Source: Undaria pinnatifida
Taxonomy: Eukaryota; Sar; Phaeophyceae; Laminariales; Alariaceae
Direction: 5' to 3'
Assembly (NCBI GenBank): GCA_012845835.1
Contig: JABAKD010000021.1
Coordinates: 3,994,206-4,058,205 of the forward strand
DNA: 64,000 bases
The notes beneath the pieces are model-generated. The model had not been told where the DNA came from. It saw only the letters and a program-made list of their open reading frames with translations, and searched no databases. Position numbers and translations under genes: made by a program. Of the stretch, positions 45,585 through 56,124 are shown in pieces; position 1 is the stretch's first letter; each line of letters starts with the position of its first letter.

Positions 45585-48360
45585 CTTACCGTCATAGCAT
45601 GTCCCTATGGTTAGGATACGATCTTTTTCATACTTCGAGGTATGCATCATAGTGTGATACCGTGCGTGTGTGTCGATAGCTCGTACCGTAGTCTGAGTGG
45701 GGGCATGCTTCTTTTTTGCCTAAAGATCGTTCCTGCCAAGGAAGGGAGGCATGGGGGCTCGTGAGCGGCAGAAGCCGAGCCTGTTGCTCGTAGGCTCGTG
45801 GTGGCAGGGGAGTGTCGTTGTGTCCTTCTCCCGTGTGTGCAAGATTCGCCATCTTTTTTGTGTGGAAAATCAGTTCATGTCACTTTTCATTTTGTCAGTT
45901 ATCGTCATAGGTTTTACCCATGGATAGTATACGATATTTTTCATACTTCGATACTTCGAAGTATATATGTATCATATTGTGATACCGTACGCCTGTGTCG
46001 ATAGCTCGTACCGTAGTCTGAGTGGGGCCTTGTTTCTTTTTTGCCATGGAGATCGTTCCTCCCCAGGACGGGAGGCATGGGGGATCGTGAACGATAAACG
46101 CCGGGGCCTGTTGCTCGTGGGCTCGTGGTGGCAGGAATATGTCGATGTGTTCTTCTCTTGTGTGTGCAAGATTCGGTGTCTATTTTGTTAGAAAAATCAA
46201 TTCATGTCACATTTCTATTTGTCAGTAACCGTCATAGCTTTTCCCTATGGTTGGAGTACTGTACGATCTTTGTCATACTTCGAGGTATGCATCATAGTGT
46301 GATACCGTACGTGTGTGTCGATAGCTCGTGCCGTAGCCAGAGTAGGGGCCTGCTTCGTTTTTGCCATGAAGATTGTTCCTGCTCAGGCCGGGAGGCATGA
46401 GAGCTCGTGAGCGATAAAAGCCGGGACCTGTTGCTCGTGGGCTCGTGGTGGCAGGAATATGTCGAGGTGATCTTCTCCCGTGTGTGCAAGATTCAGCATC
46501 TATTTTGTTTGAAAATCCATTAGATTCACAAATATTGTTGTCAGTGACCGTCATAGCATTTCCCTATGTTAAGGACACGTTATTTTTCATTCTTGGAAAG
46601 TATGTATCATAATGTGATACCGTACGTGTGTGTCGATAGCGCATACCGTAGCCTGAGTGGAGGCTTGCTTCTCTTTTGCCACAAACATCGTTCTTCCCGA
46701 GGACGGGAGCCATGGAGGCTCGTGACCGACAGAAGCCGAGCCTGTTGATCGTGGGCTCGTGGTGGCAGGATGGTGTCGAGGTGTTTTTCTCCCGTGTGTG
46801 CAAGATTCGGTATCTATTTTGTTTGGAAAATCCATTCATGTCACAATTAATTATTTTTGTCAGTAACCGCTATAGTAATTCCCTATGTTTATGATACGAT
46901 CTTTTTCATACTTCGGAGTATGCATCATAGTGTGATACCGTACGTGTGTGTCGATGGCTCGTATCGTAGTCTGAGTGGGGGCCTGCTTTTCTTTTCCCAT
47001 GAAGATCGTTCCTCCTTAGGACGGGAGGCATGGGGGCTCGTGAGCGCCTGAGGCCGAGCCTGTTGCTCGTGGGCTCGTGGTGGCGGGAAAATGTCGAGGT
47101 GTTCTTCTCCTGTGGGTGCAAGATTCGGCATCTATTTCGTTTGGAAAATCCATTCATGTCACAATTATATTTGTCAATAACCGTCATAGCATTTTTCTAT
47201 GGTTAGGATACGATCTGTTTCATACTTCGAGGTATGTATCATAGTGTGATACCGTACGTGTGTGTCGATAGCTCGTACCGTAGTCTGAGTGGGGGCTTGC
47301 TTCTCGATTGCCATCAAGATCGTTCTTCCCGAGTACGGGAGGCATGGTGGCTCGTGAACGCCTGAGGCCGAGCCTGTTGCTCGTGGCCTTGTTGTGGCAG
47401 GAGAATGTCGAGGTGTCCTTCTCCCGTGTGTGCAAGATTCGGTATCTATTTTATTTGAAAAATCCATTCATGTCACAGTTCTTTTTGTCGGTAACCGTCA
47501 TAGCATCTTCCTATGGTTAGGATACGGTGTTTTTAGTACTTGAAAGTATGTGAAATAGTGTGATACCGTACGTGTGTGCCGATAGCTTGTACCGTAGTCT
47601 GAGTTGGGCCTTGCTTCTTTTTTGCCACGAAGATCGTTCCTCTCCAAGACGGGATGCATGGGGGCTCGTGAGCGCCAAACGCCGAGCCTTTTGCTCGTGG
47701 GCTTGTGGTGGCAGGAAATTGTCGAGGTGGTCTTCTCCCGTGTGTGCAAGATTCGGTATATATTTGTTTATCAAAAATCCGTTCATGTCACAATTCGTTT
47801 TGTCAGTAACCGTCATAGTATTTCCTCTTGGATAGGATACGATCTTATTCACACTTCGAAGTATGTATCATAGTGTGATACCGTACGTGTGTGTCGATAG
47901 ATCGTACCGTAGACTGATTGGGGGCCTGCTTCGTTTATGCCATAAAGATCGTACCTCCCCAGGACGAGTCGCATGGGGGCTTGTGAGCGCCAGAAGCCTA
48001 GACTGTTGCTCGTGGTGGCAGGAGGGTGTCGAGGTGTTCTTCTCCCGTGTGTGCAAGATTCGGTATTTTTTTGTTTGGAAAATCCATTCATGTCACGATT
48101 CGCGTTGTTACAAACCGCTATAGTATTTCCCTATCGTTAGGATACGATCTTTTCCATACTTCGAAGTATGTATCATAGTGTGATACCGCGTGTGTGTCGA
48201 TAGCTCGTACCGCAGTCTGAGTGGGGGCCTGCTTTTTTTTTGCCATGAAGATCGTTCCTCCCCGGGACGGAAGGAATGGGGGTGCATGAGCGGCAGAAGC
48301 CGAGCCTGTTGCTCGTGGTGGCAGGAGGGTGTCGAGGTGTTCTTCTCCCGTGCGTGCAAG
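45585..48360. repeat. 2,831-bp higher-order repeat, copy C (3' end incomplete)
   Basis: Follows copy B in phase and stays nearly identical until about 48,355, where 'gtgcgtgcaagatttt' replaces 'gtgtgtgcaagatttg' and the sequence passes into a different monomer type. It lacks about 55 bp relative to A and B. One small change, a 2-bp loss at 45,720 (tgcctaaag for tgccatgaaag), distinguishes it. Confidence 0.9.
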
Positions 48361-49318
48361 ATTTTGTATCTGTTTCGTTTGGAAAATCCATTCATTTTTT
48401 TTGCCAGTAACCGTCTTTGTATTTCCCTATGGTTAGGATACGATATTTTTCATATGTTTTGTATAGTGTGATACCATACGTATGTATGTGTTGATTGCTC
48501 GTACCGTAGTCTGAGGAGGGGCCTGCTTTATTTTTGCCATTAAGATCTTTTCTCCCCAGGACGGGAAGCATGAGGCATGGTGGGCGGCAGAAGCCGAGTC
48601 TGATGCTCGTGGTGGCAGGAGGGTGTCGAGGTGTTCTTTTCCCGTGTGTGCAAGATTTTGATATCTATTCTGTTTGGAAAATCCATTCATGTCATGGTTG
48701 TTTTGTCAGTAACCGTTACAGTATTTTTCTATTGTTAGTATACGATCCTATTCAACATGTATCATATTAACAGTGTGATACCGTACGTGTCGTATGTTGA
48801 TAGCTCGTACCGTAGTGTGAGTGGGGGTCTTCTTTTTTTTTGCCATGAAGATCGTTCCTCCCCGGGACGGGGGGCATAGGGCCTCGTGGGCGGCAGAAGC
48901 CGAGCCTGTTACTCTTGGTTGCAGGAGGGTGTGGAGGTGTTCTTCTTCCGTGTGTGCAAGATTTTGTATCTGTTTCGTTTGGAAAATCCGTTCATTTGTT
49001 TTGTCAGTAACCGTCTTTGTATTTCCCTATGGTTAGGATACGATATTTTTCATATGTTTTGTATAGTGTGATACCATACGTATGTATGTGTTGATTGCTC
49101 GTACCGTAGTCTGAGGAGGGGCCTGCTTCATTTTTGCCATTAAGATCGTTTCTGCCCAGGAGGGGAAGCATGAGGCATCGTGGGCGGCAGAAGCCGAGCC
49201 CGTTGATCGTGGTTGCAGGTTGTTGTCGAGGAGTTTTTCTCCTGTGTGTGCAAGATTCGGTATATTTTTTTGTGTGAAAATCCATTCATGTCGCGATTTG
49301 TTTTTTGTCATTAACCAT

Positions 49319-49796
49319 CTTGCCACAGCGAATCCAACAACAAGGTACGAACACTAGATATTCGATGCCCTCCTGATCCTACCCCTTTGACCCACCAGGG
49401 TAAAGTCTCCTTCCCAACGCGCTTCCGAAGGAACATCATACGGCAATTCGCTGTCGAAATGAACTTCTGGTTTATAACTGTTGGGCGTGCGGTTCAACGC
49501 GCATAAATAATAAGGTTGTTGGGCGGTGTTGCTGCCTGGTGCTGCTATCGGTCGTAGCAAGGAAAAAGTTCCCTCCATCTCGCTATTTCTCTAGCTCTGC
49601 CCATGTCTCTCCCTCGCCCCGAACGACTCTTCTCGCCCCTAGCCTTGCCATCTCCAACCGCAAGGGCCAAATCCTCTCCACCGCCCACTTCCGGAGAAGT
49701 ACCAGACGACAAACCGCTATCCAAGTAAATGTCTGGTTTGGTTAGTAAGGGTCACAGCGACAGCTGCGATGGCCATGCGTAGTTGTTGAGTAGGCT
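49319..49796. other. Right flank of the satellite, no gene recognised
   Basis: Low-copy-looking sequence directly after the array. Short open frames on both strands show no domain or splice support. Confidence 0.4.
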
Positions 49797-50284
49797 CTGT
49801 TTTCCCTAACCGCTTCCTACTCTCTCTAGCTGCAGCACGGGAGCCGACGACGCAAGTGGGATCGTCTTGCTTTTTTTGTACAGCCATCAGGCTTTTCTCC
49901 CACCCCGCGGACGGCCTTCTTCCGTCCCCAGGGTTTTTCTCCAAGATGGGCGGGCGGGATGGTCTGGTTTTCCCTACCCTCTTTCTACTTTTCCATGATG
50001 TTGTCGGGCCGATCGCGAGACGAGTGCATGTTCTTGAATCATCTCTCTCTCTATGTACAGTCCGGAGGCTTTATCCACACCGGGGACACACTTCGTTCAT
50101 CCCCGCGATTTTAGGTTATCATATTACTGCGATGATCTTGGAGCAAAACCCCGGGGACGGAACAAATCCGTTCCCGGGTGGGAGAAAAGCCTGATAGCTG
50201 TACAGAAAAAGCAAGACGATCCCACTTGCATCGTCGGCTCTCGCGCGGCAGCTAGAGAGAGTAGGAAGCGGTTAGGGAAAACAG
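49797..50284. repeat. Large inverted repeat, 150-bp arms (foldback element candidate)
   Basis: The left arm 49,797-49,947 and right arm 50,135-50,284 are reverse complements apart from scattered differences; the spacer is 187 bp. Both arms carry ctgttttccctaaccgcttc, gatcgtcttgctttttytgt and aggcttttctcccaccc. A further partial copy (ggatggtctggttttcccta) lies at about 49,960 within the spacer. Foldback transposons or MITEs have this form; no flanking duplication could be assigned. Confidence 0.85.
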
Positions 50285-51044
50285 ACCATCCTGTCCGCCC
50301 GTCATTGTGCGCGAGACACGCCGACAACGATACCACTTTTTTTTTGTACCTGGTAGTGTTTATTTTACCGGGGTAACTACTCTCTGCGACGAGGTGCCGC
50401 GTTGATCACCATCGAATCATCGCGGGGGCAGTATCCCTGAGTGAGAGTCTCCGGCTGATGGCAGCAGAGAGGCCTCATTGATCCCAAACGATATACGAGT
50501 TAAAGCGTCGGCGAAATGTTACAGTGGTATTCAAAGAACAACAACATAGAGGGAAAAGGCAAAAAAATGCTCGTAAAAGTATTGCTGTGAAACAGCACCT
50601 CGGTACTACTGCTGGACGATGCTTCGCCGAATGAGACCTGGCATGTACCATTACGCAATATTAAGTGCACAGCACAGCACGCAGCACGGCACAGCACGGA
50701 GCAGCACCGCGCGGTACACCACGGCAAGGCACGGCACCGCACGTCGCTGCTCTGCTGAGCTAGCGCTGCGGTGCGCTACTGAGCTGAGTGTTGTGATTCT
50801 TCGCAAACAATGAAAAAAAGAATAAAGAGAAGCCAGGTTTCAACGTGCGAAACACGGTGTATTTCAGGTGGGAATGATAATGCTCTGAAAAGCTCTGATT
50901 CAGGCATCCGAGCCCGCTCAGCCGTCCGGAAAGCAGGATGCCTTAAAGTTTGTGCGCCAAGCGAAAAAAGTGGAGGCCGCTCATTAAATCGATAACTAAC
51001 TGTTAAATAGTTCTACCATCGTATGTGCATAACAAAATGTGTAT
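50285..51044. other. Non-coding stretch with a GCAC/CACGG-rich simple region
   Basis: Between 50,671 and 50,745 the sequence is made of overlapping gcacagcac, gcacggcac and caccgc words, a low-complexity tract. Otherwise no domain-bearing frame or RNA gene was seen. Confidence 0.5.
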
Positions 51045-51160
51045 GGTACAAGTACCAGCAAGCAGCTTCAAAATATGAGTGCTGACCCGAAATTCGTCGA
51101 ACTCACACCTGACGTCCTCAAAATATATACATTTTTATTTAATAAAATGTTAGAGTGACA
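51045..51160 (+). repeat. Dispersed repeat R3, copy 2 (partial)
   Basis: Contains gtacaagtaccagcaagcag, 'gacccgaaattcgtcgaac' and cacctgacgtcctcaaaata, ending in atgttagagtgac, in the orientation opposite to the copy at 26,547. The left third of the element is missing or diverged. Confidence 0.75.
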
Positions 51161-51517
51161 ACGTATCAATTTGGAACCGTGAGTTCGTGTCCCACAGATT
51201 TTTTATTTTTTTTTGGGGGGGGAAGTAGCCGACTTTCATTCTCGAATGCTGTATTAAGAGTAGCATATAAGATAACTAATGATATTCTGTATTCGTACTC
51301 CTCCCGATGTTAAAACCGGGGGGGGGGGGAAACAAAATAAACCGCCTGCCACACATATGATAGAACAGTATTATAGTGGAAACTACAGTAATAGTCTACA
51401 CATATATAAAATCGTTCTTTGGTTTCGGGGATTTGGTCAGGAGTTTTTTTTCGTCTCGGCCTAAGTATGCGATTCGCGGAACTGGAATTCTCGGTCAAAT
51501 AGCTTCGTTCGATCGCC
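51161..51517. other. Spacer with homopolymer runs
   Basis: Includes long T and G runs (51,197-51,222 and 51,320-51,330). No gene recognised. Confidence 0.4.
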
Positions 51518-52176
51518 AGCTTCGGGGGGCGGCTCAAGCGCCCCTCGCTCTGCCGTGTCCGTCCCACACCTCGACGTAAACGCGGGCGGATGCCGAGCGA
51601 GACAAGCGAGAAGTTGCAAGAACATCGCATGTCGAGGAGGAATTCCGGAGATTTTGGTTGTATCTCCACCTCTGCAGCGCCTTGATGATTTACAAAATTG
51701 GTATAATTTCCAAACGGTAGTTATTAATAGTTGCTATTGTAATGTTTTGAATTTTGCGGTGGCATACTCTCGAGCGTTTTTTTTTTCTTGACGTCTGCAG
51801 GGCTTGAGAGTTTGTTTTTTTCGCTCGACGTCTGCAGGGCTTGAATGAATGAAACACGTAAAAGTCTTCGGGGGGTGGTTCCAACGCGCAAACGTCTTCG
51901 GGGGGCGGCTCCAACGCCCCTCGCCCTTCCTTATCCGTTGGGCACCTCGACGTGAACGCGGATGGGTGCTGAGCGAGGCAAGGGAGAAGTTGCAAAAAAA
52001 ATGTATTTTGATAAGGTAATGTTGCGACTTCCAGACGGTTGCATCTTATCGTCTTCAGCGTCTGGATATCTTCCAAAATTGGCATAATTTCCAAACGGTA
52101 GGTAGTTGCTAAAGTTTTGAAGTTTGCGGTGGTATTCTATAGAGCGTTTGTTTTGCTTGACGTCTGCAGGGCTTGA
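51518..52176. repeat. Tandem duplication, period about 375 bp
   Basis: Two direct copies, 51,518-51,893 and 51,894-52,176. Shared landmarks are cttcggggggcggctc, acctcgacgt.aacgcg, gagaagttgcaa, aattggyataatttccaaac, ttgcggtgg and 'cttgacgtctgcagggcttga'. An extra short copy of cttcggggggtgg stands just before the second unit. Non-coding. Confidence 0.85.
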
Positions 52177-52194
52177 GCGCGTGTTGTAATACCA

Positions 52195-52565
52195 GTTACA
52201 CTGATCGTCGATTTTTCATCGAGTGTTGCTAACTCACGCTCTCGCGCTATCCGCAAGTCAATTAGTGCACAACATAACGAAGAATTTTACGAGTACGCAC
52301 TCGGGGGGATTCGAACTCACGAAGCCGACCTATATAGTATGCCAGGCTCGAGGATACAACCCGATACGCCACCGGGGCAGTGAGTGATATTCAGTCGGTC
52401 GCCCCGGTGGTCTAGTGGGGTTACACTAAAGTGCTATTAATACTACTGCTATCAATACTAGCGTTGATCCTTGAGGCAAATAACCACCGTTGTGATCTTT
52501 GTTGGCTTTATTTATATGCAGAAATAAATGGGAAAAAAAATGATCAACTAACTGCTGAAGCGCAC
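52195..52565. repeat. SINE-like repeat S2 with back-to-back tRNA-like heads, copy 1
   Basis: On the minus strand a tRNA-like head has an A box (TGGCGTATCGGG, 52,360-52,371) and a B box (AGTTCGAATCC, 52,308-52,318) about 41 bp apart, followed by a body with ctcgcgc and atcgacga. On the plus strand a second head starts at 52,401 with GCCCCGGTGGTCTAGTGGGG, an A-box match without a clear B box, and runs to an A-rich end (52,532-52,540). The heads are separated by the inverted repeat CCACCGGGGC / GCCCCGGTGG (52,369-52,378; 52,401-52,410). Confidence 0.75.
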
Positions 52566-52900
52566 GCATGACTAAACGAGGAGGAGGTAGTAGTGATTAC
52601 GATTACTGCGGCGCCAGGAAAAGCCACACAGCAAGCAGCATTGCGAGTGGCTGCGTCCCTAGGGCCTCGAGGGTTGTATTATACAAGTTCTTCCTGTTGT
52701 TAAGCTGCGCCACTCGAAGGTGGTGGTAAGTAGGCAGCAGGATGGCGTGCTTTGTTGTTGCTGTGGTCCCTGACTCTGTTGCTGTGGTCGTTTGCCGTTC
52801 AAGTGCAAGCGGTCGTGTGTCGGTACGTACCTGACAAATAAGTTTGTGTTGCTTTGTACTTGACGTGCTCCTTATTGCTGCTGATTGCTGATTGATAATC
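52566..52900. other. Spacer, no gene recognised
   Basis: A minus open frame of 143 codons (52,603-53,034) overlaps the next repeat and shows no domain. It is likely non-coding. Confidence 0.4.
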
Positions 52901-52907
52901 TCTTCAA

Positions 52908-53385
52908 GTGTTTTTTTTTTTCGGCACACTTCTACTTTCCAGCTTCTGGACATACAAGCCGTGGTCACAGGTGTCGTCCTTCCCTCCCCCCCACGGTTAT
53001 TGCCTTCATTTTTTTGGCGCATAGGGTTCAGCACCCACGGATCGTCGATTTTTCATCGAGTGTTGCTAACTCACGCTCTCGCGCTTTCCGCAACTCAATT
53101 AGTGCACAGGACGACAAATTATACGAGCACGCACTCGGGGGGTTTCGAACCCACGAAGCTGACCTATACCAGGCTCGAGAATATAACCAGATACGCCACC
53201 GGGGCAGTGAGTGATGCCGAGCCGGTCGCCCCGGTGGTCTAGTGAGGCTACACTCGAATACTACTACTACTGTTAATACTAGCATTGGTCCTTGAGGCAG
53301 ATAACCACCGTTGTGGTATTTTTCGGCTTTAATTATTCGCAGAAATAAATGGGGAAAAAAAAAACCAACTAACTGCTGAAATCGC
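52908..53385. repeat. SINE-like repeat S2, copy 2 (longest)
   Basis: Parallel to copy 1 and longer on the left. From a T-run (52,910-52,921) through acttctactttccag, gtggtcacaggtgtcgtcc and 'atttttcatcgagtgttgc' it reaches the minus-strand head (B box near 53,150, A box near 53,188). Then come the CCACCGGGGC/GCCCCGGTGG pair (53,196-53,205; 53,228-53,237), the plus-strand half head and gaaataaatggggaaaaaaa. The T-run would be the A-tail of the minus-strand SINE and the terminal A-run that of the plus-strand one. Confidence 0.75.
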
Positions 53386-54154
53386 GTAGCAGCGTGGGTA
53401 GGTACAAATCGACGCGAATCGACGAGGGAAACAAATGCTGAAATCTTCTCACGATAAAAATTTCGGCAGGTACCGTAGCGGGGATGGGGGAGGGGAGCCC
53501 GCTATATGACCCCGGATCAAAGTTGTACTACTGGGAGGGCGAGAGTAATGCGAGAATCACACTAAGTGGGATGGGAAAAAAGAAAAGAAGTGAAGCGTAT
53601 TACTGCTGCTGGAACAATACGATACCCAAGCAAGTTGCAACGATCGACTCGATCTGGACTGACTGCTGTTGTATTATGCAATTGGTCCATGTACAACTTC
53701 TCTAATCGCACGCAGCGGACATGGTCAGTCACCTAACTGGCCCCGGATGCTTGATTGAGTAAAACAATCATAAGAAACACATTCGACACGTTTGGTCGCC
53801 AGACTAAAGGGTCAGTCGGCGTGTGCTCGGATTTATCCGATCGAAATCTGATGAATGAAGCTCGGAATCGGATTCACTTGGAAAAAGGTAGCTATTAATT
53901 GTAGTACATATTAAATTTTATGATTGTTAGTGTATACCGAACTCTTGGCATCACCTTACATACTGTACGCGCAGGCTATGATTGTGTGTGGAGACGTTTT
54001 TTATTCAACCAAGTATTGAATCGAACAGTTCGAAGTGCTGCCCTGCCCTACCCGAAGCATGGGTGCTGGCGTATGCTGGCACCCATGCAGAGCCTTTGTA
54101 GATTTTTAAAATAGATGTGATGTTAGATCTAGCTCAAAATTCCCCGCCTATTAA
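53386..54154. other. Spacer, no gene recognised
   Basis: No conserved domain, tRNA or repeat could be supported. Two short plus frames (53,484-53,705 and 53,920-54,114) have no recognisable content. Confidence 0.4.
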
Positions 54155-54345
54155 TATTAATAAAGTAAAAATACCAACACTTACCATTATAGTGGACAAA
54201 AAATAGGACCCCTCCCAATAAAACCCCACCCATATACGTAGTATATTACAAGTACCAACAACGCAGCTTGCAAAGATGGGTTTTGACCTGAAATTCGTCG
54301 AACTCACGGCTGACGTCCTTCAAATAAAACTATATACCTAGACCT
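54155..54345 (+). repeat. Dispersed repeat R3, copy 3
   Basis: Runs from taataaagtaaaaatacc through aggacccctccca, 'gtatattacaagtacc' and 'gaaattcgtcgaactcac' to ctgacgtccttcaaataaa. Same orientation as copy 2, opposite to copy 1. Confidence 0.8.
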
Positions 54346-54675
54346 CGCCCCCCTCGGACGTCTCGCTCGGCATATCCTCCCCCCTCTCAGCCCTTCTCAG
54401 CCCGTAATTGCCGAAAAGAAAATTAGTTGCTGGGGAAAAGAACCGTCCCGAAGTTCCTTGCCTTCCTTGCTTTCCCTAGTCCCATTCTTACTTACTTTTT
54501 AGCTCTCATTCTCTGATCTTACTGCTTGCTCTCTGATATTTTTATTTTGCTTTTTCGGCAACTTCTTTTTTGTACTTTTATTTGAAGTTGGCCAATTGCT
54601 GGCTGTTGAGAGGGAATTGCCGTTGACGGCTGCAAACAATTTGAATTTGAAATTTGCCGGATCGGCAATAACAAT

Positions 54676-55066
54676 TTGAAGTCGAAATTTGCGAAGCGGA
54701 CCAAGGCTAGTGCGGGAGGAGGCTCCGCCAACAGTGGGGGTGGTGGAGGTTCAGGATCAGGCGTGTGGAAGCTGGTCGGGCAAGAACGGGACTCAGCTTC
54801 TTCTGGCAATCCTGATTGGCCGTGCCCGAGCAAGGGTTGTGATGGCTTCCTCATCGCACGAAATAGGAGAAACAGGAGTTCCCAGTACGCTGTCTGCGAC
54901 ACCTGCAGGAGTGACGAGCCTTTCACGTGCCAAGCTTTTCATAACCTTAACAAGAAGCACTGGGGAAGCGGCGACAACCCTCGTGTGTGTGACTGGTGTG
55001 ACGCGGACACCTGTGATTCACCTTCGATCGGCGTCCTTAACGAAGGAGCTGAGAGCTTGACGAAAC
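54676..55066 (+). CDS. Exon of a Cys-rich, zinc-finger-like protein (partial gene model)
   Basis: The plus frame is open from upstream of 54,640 to a consensus splice donor AAAC|GTGAGT at 55,066/55,067. After a Gly/Ser-rich linker (GGGSANSGGGGGSGSG) it reads NPDWPCPSKGCDGF, YAVCDTCRSDEPFTC, AFHNLNKKHW and VCDWCDADTC. The Cys/His spacing CX4C-X18-CX2C-X7-C-X3-H resembles, without matching exactly, IBR-type zinc fingers of RBR ubiquitin ligases. No ATG is visible in the open part, so an upstream exon or start is missing from this model. The donor is in phase 1 and therefore does not pair with the phase-0 exon at 56,125; either an exon lies between or these are two genes. Function is not assigned. 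Confidence 0.5.
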
Positions 55067-55074
55067 GTGAGTTA

Positions 55075-55690
55075 CATTTCTGTTGTTGTGCTGTGATTTC
55101 TTTTTCATGCGTACAAACACACTTTTGCATGTACGAGTATGATACGTGTACGAGGCAGTCCCGTCATCGCGGTGTAAGCGGGAATTGTACAAGTACTCAG
55201 GTCTACGAGTAGACCTATGCAGTGACGCTGTGTGATGCGATTTCTCTTTCATACGTACAGCCAAACACACTTACTTCATGTATGTACGACTACGAGTACG
55301 GGGCAGTCCCGTCATCGGGGTAAGCGGGGGTTGAACAAGTGGTCCATGCAGTGACGCTTTGTGCTGTGATATAAACACACGTTTTGGATGTACGACTACG
55401 ACTACGTGGTATCTATACATGTAAGACGCAATGAAAACGGGCAAGTCTCATCACGGGGGTCAGCCAGGGTTGTAAAAATGGTCCATGCAGTGATGAATAA
55501 CACAGCAGCATGATACCTCAGCACCAGTCGCAGTACACACTGGAGGTTGATATATAGCAGTAAACAGAAGCTGAAGTTAACCTGGGTGATGCTGGAGAGC
55601 AGTCCCGTGATTGGGGTTAGCGAGTTGTTCATGTAGTGACGCGGTGTACTACTACTGTTACTCATTTTTCATACAACCACATGAACTCTT
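55075..55690. repeat. Degenerate tandem repeats in the probable intron
   Basis: About four to five diverged units of 110-170 bp follow the splice donor. Shared words are tgcagtgacgctktgtg, catgtaygtacgactacgag, ggcagtcccgtcatcg and gggttgwacaagtggtcca (near 55,150, 55,300, 55,440 and 55,600). Non-coding. Confidence 0.75.
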
Positions 55691-56124
55691 TTGTATTTTT
55701 TGTATTAACGAGTACAAGTAGGGTGCGCAACCTCTTCAGGAATCGCAGTACACGTCGGTCGTAATAGTGTTGATAGCAGCAGTAATAGAGTAGTACCGAA
55801 CAATATATACAGCAGGTACTGTCTCTTACCCTTCGTTGTCGGTATTCCGCCGGTAGGCCTTATATAGCAGTATACCGGGGCTTACGCTTACCAGTTGCGA
55901 CTGTGAATCCCGTTCGTTCCTGTCCCAGTGGTGGTTTCATAGGTGTTAGCAACGTTGTGGTACCAGGCAGGGCTTTGCCCATAAACGACCGCTTTCATTA
56001 CAACAGCAGTGTTAAATTGTACGACTTCCTTTCCAACTTTGGAAATCGACGACAGCTACGTGGCCTTACTATTTTGAACATTCACTGAACGCAAGGTATT
56101 CCCATCCGTTGTTGTCGTTTGCAG
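55691..56124. other. Probable intron or intergenic sequence
   Basis: A 61-codon plus frame (55,903-56,088) has no start or splice support I can verify. The segment ends in tccgttgttgtcgtttgcag, a good 3' splice site. Confidence 0.4.

Larger units (their letters stand above)
39923..49318. repeat. Satellite array, block 7 (long higher-order repeat)
   Basis: About thirty monomers. 39,923-48,360 is three copies of a nine-monomer unit; 48,360-49,318 returns to the catatg-type monomer with a two-unit repeat (the unit at about 48,367-48,540 recurs near 48,960-49,130). The array ends at 49,318 within 'gtcattaaccatc', after which the sequence is unrelated. Confidence 0.92.

Noticed and set aside
39923-48360. 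CRISPR-like array
   Set aside because: Repeats are contiguous ~300-bp monomers without unique spacers, and the DNA is eukaryotic.
52295-52380. Genuine tRNA gene with TTCGAATCC loop
   Set aside because: A and B boxes fit, but the acceptor and T stems do not pair properly, and the sequence recurs with a common body, so it is a SINE-like repeat head.
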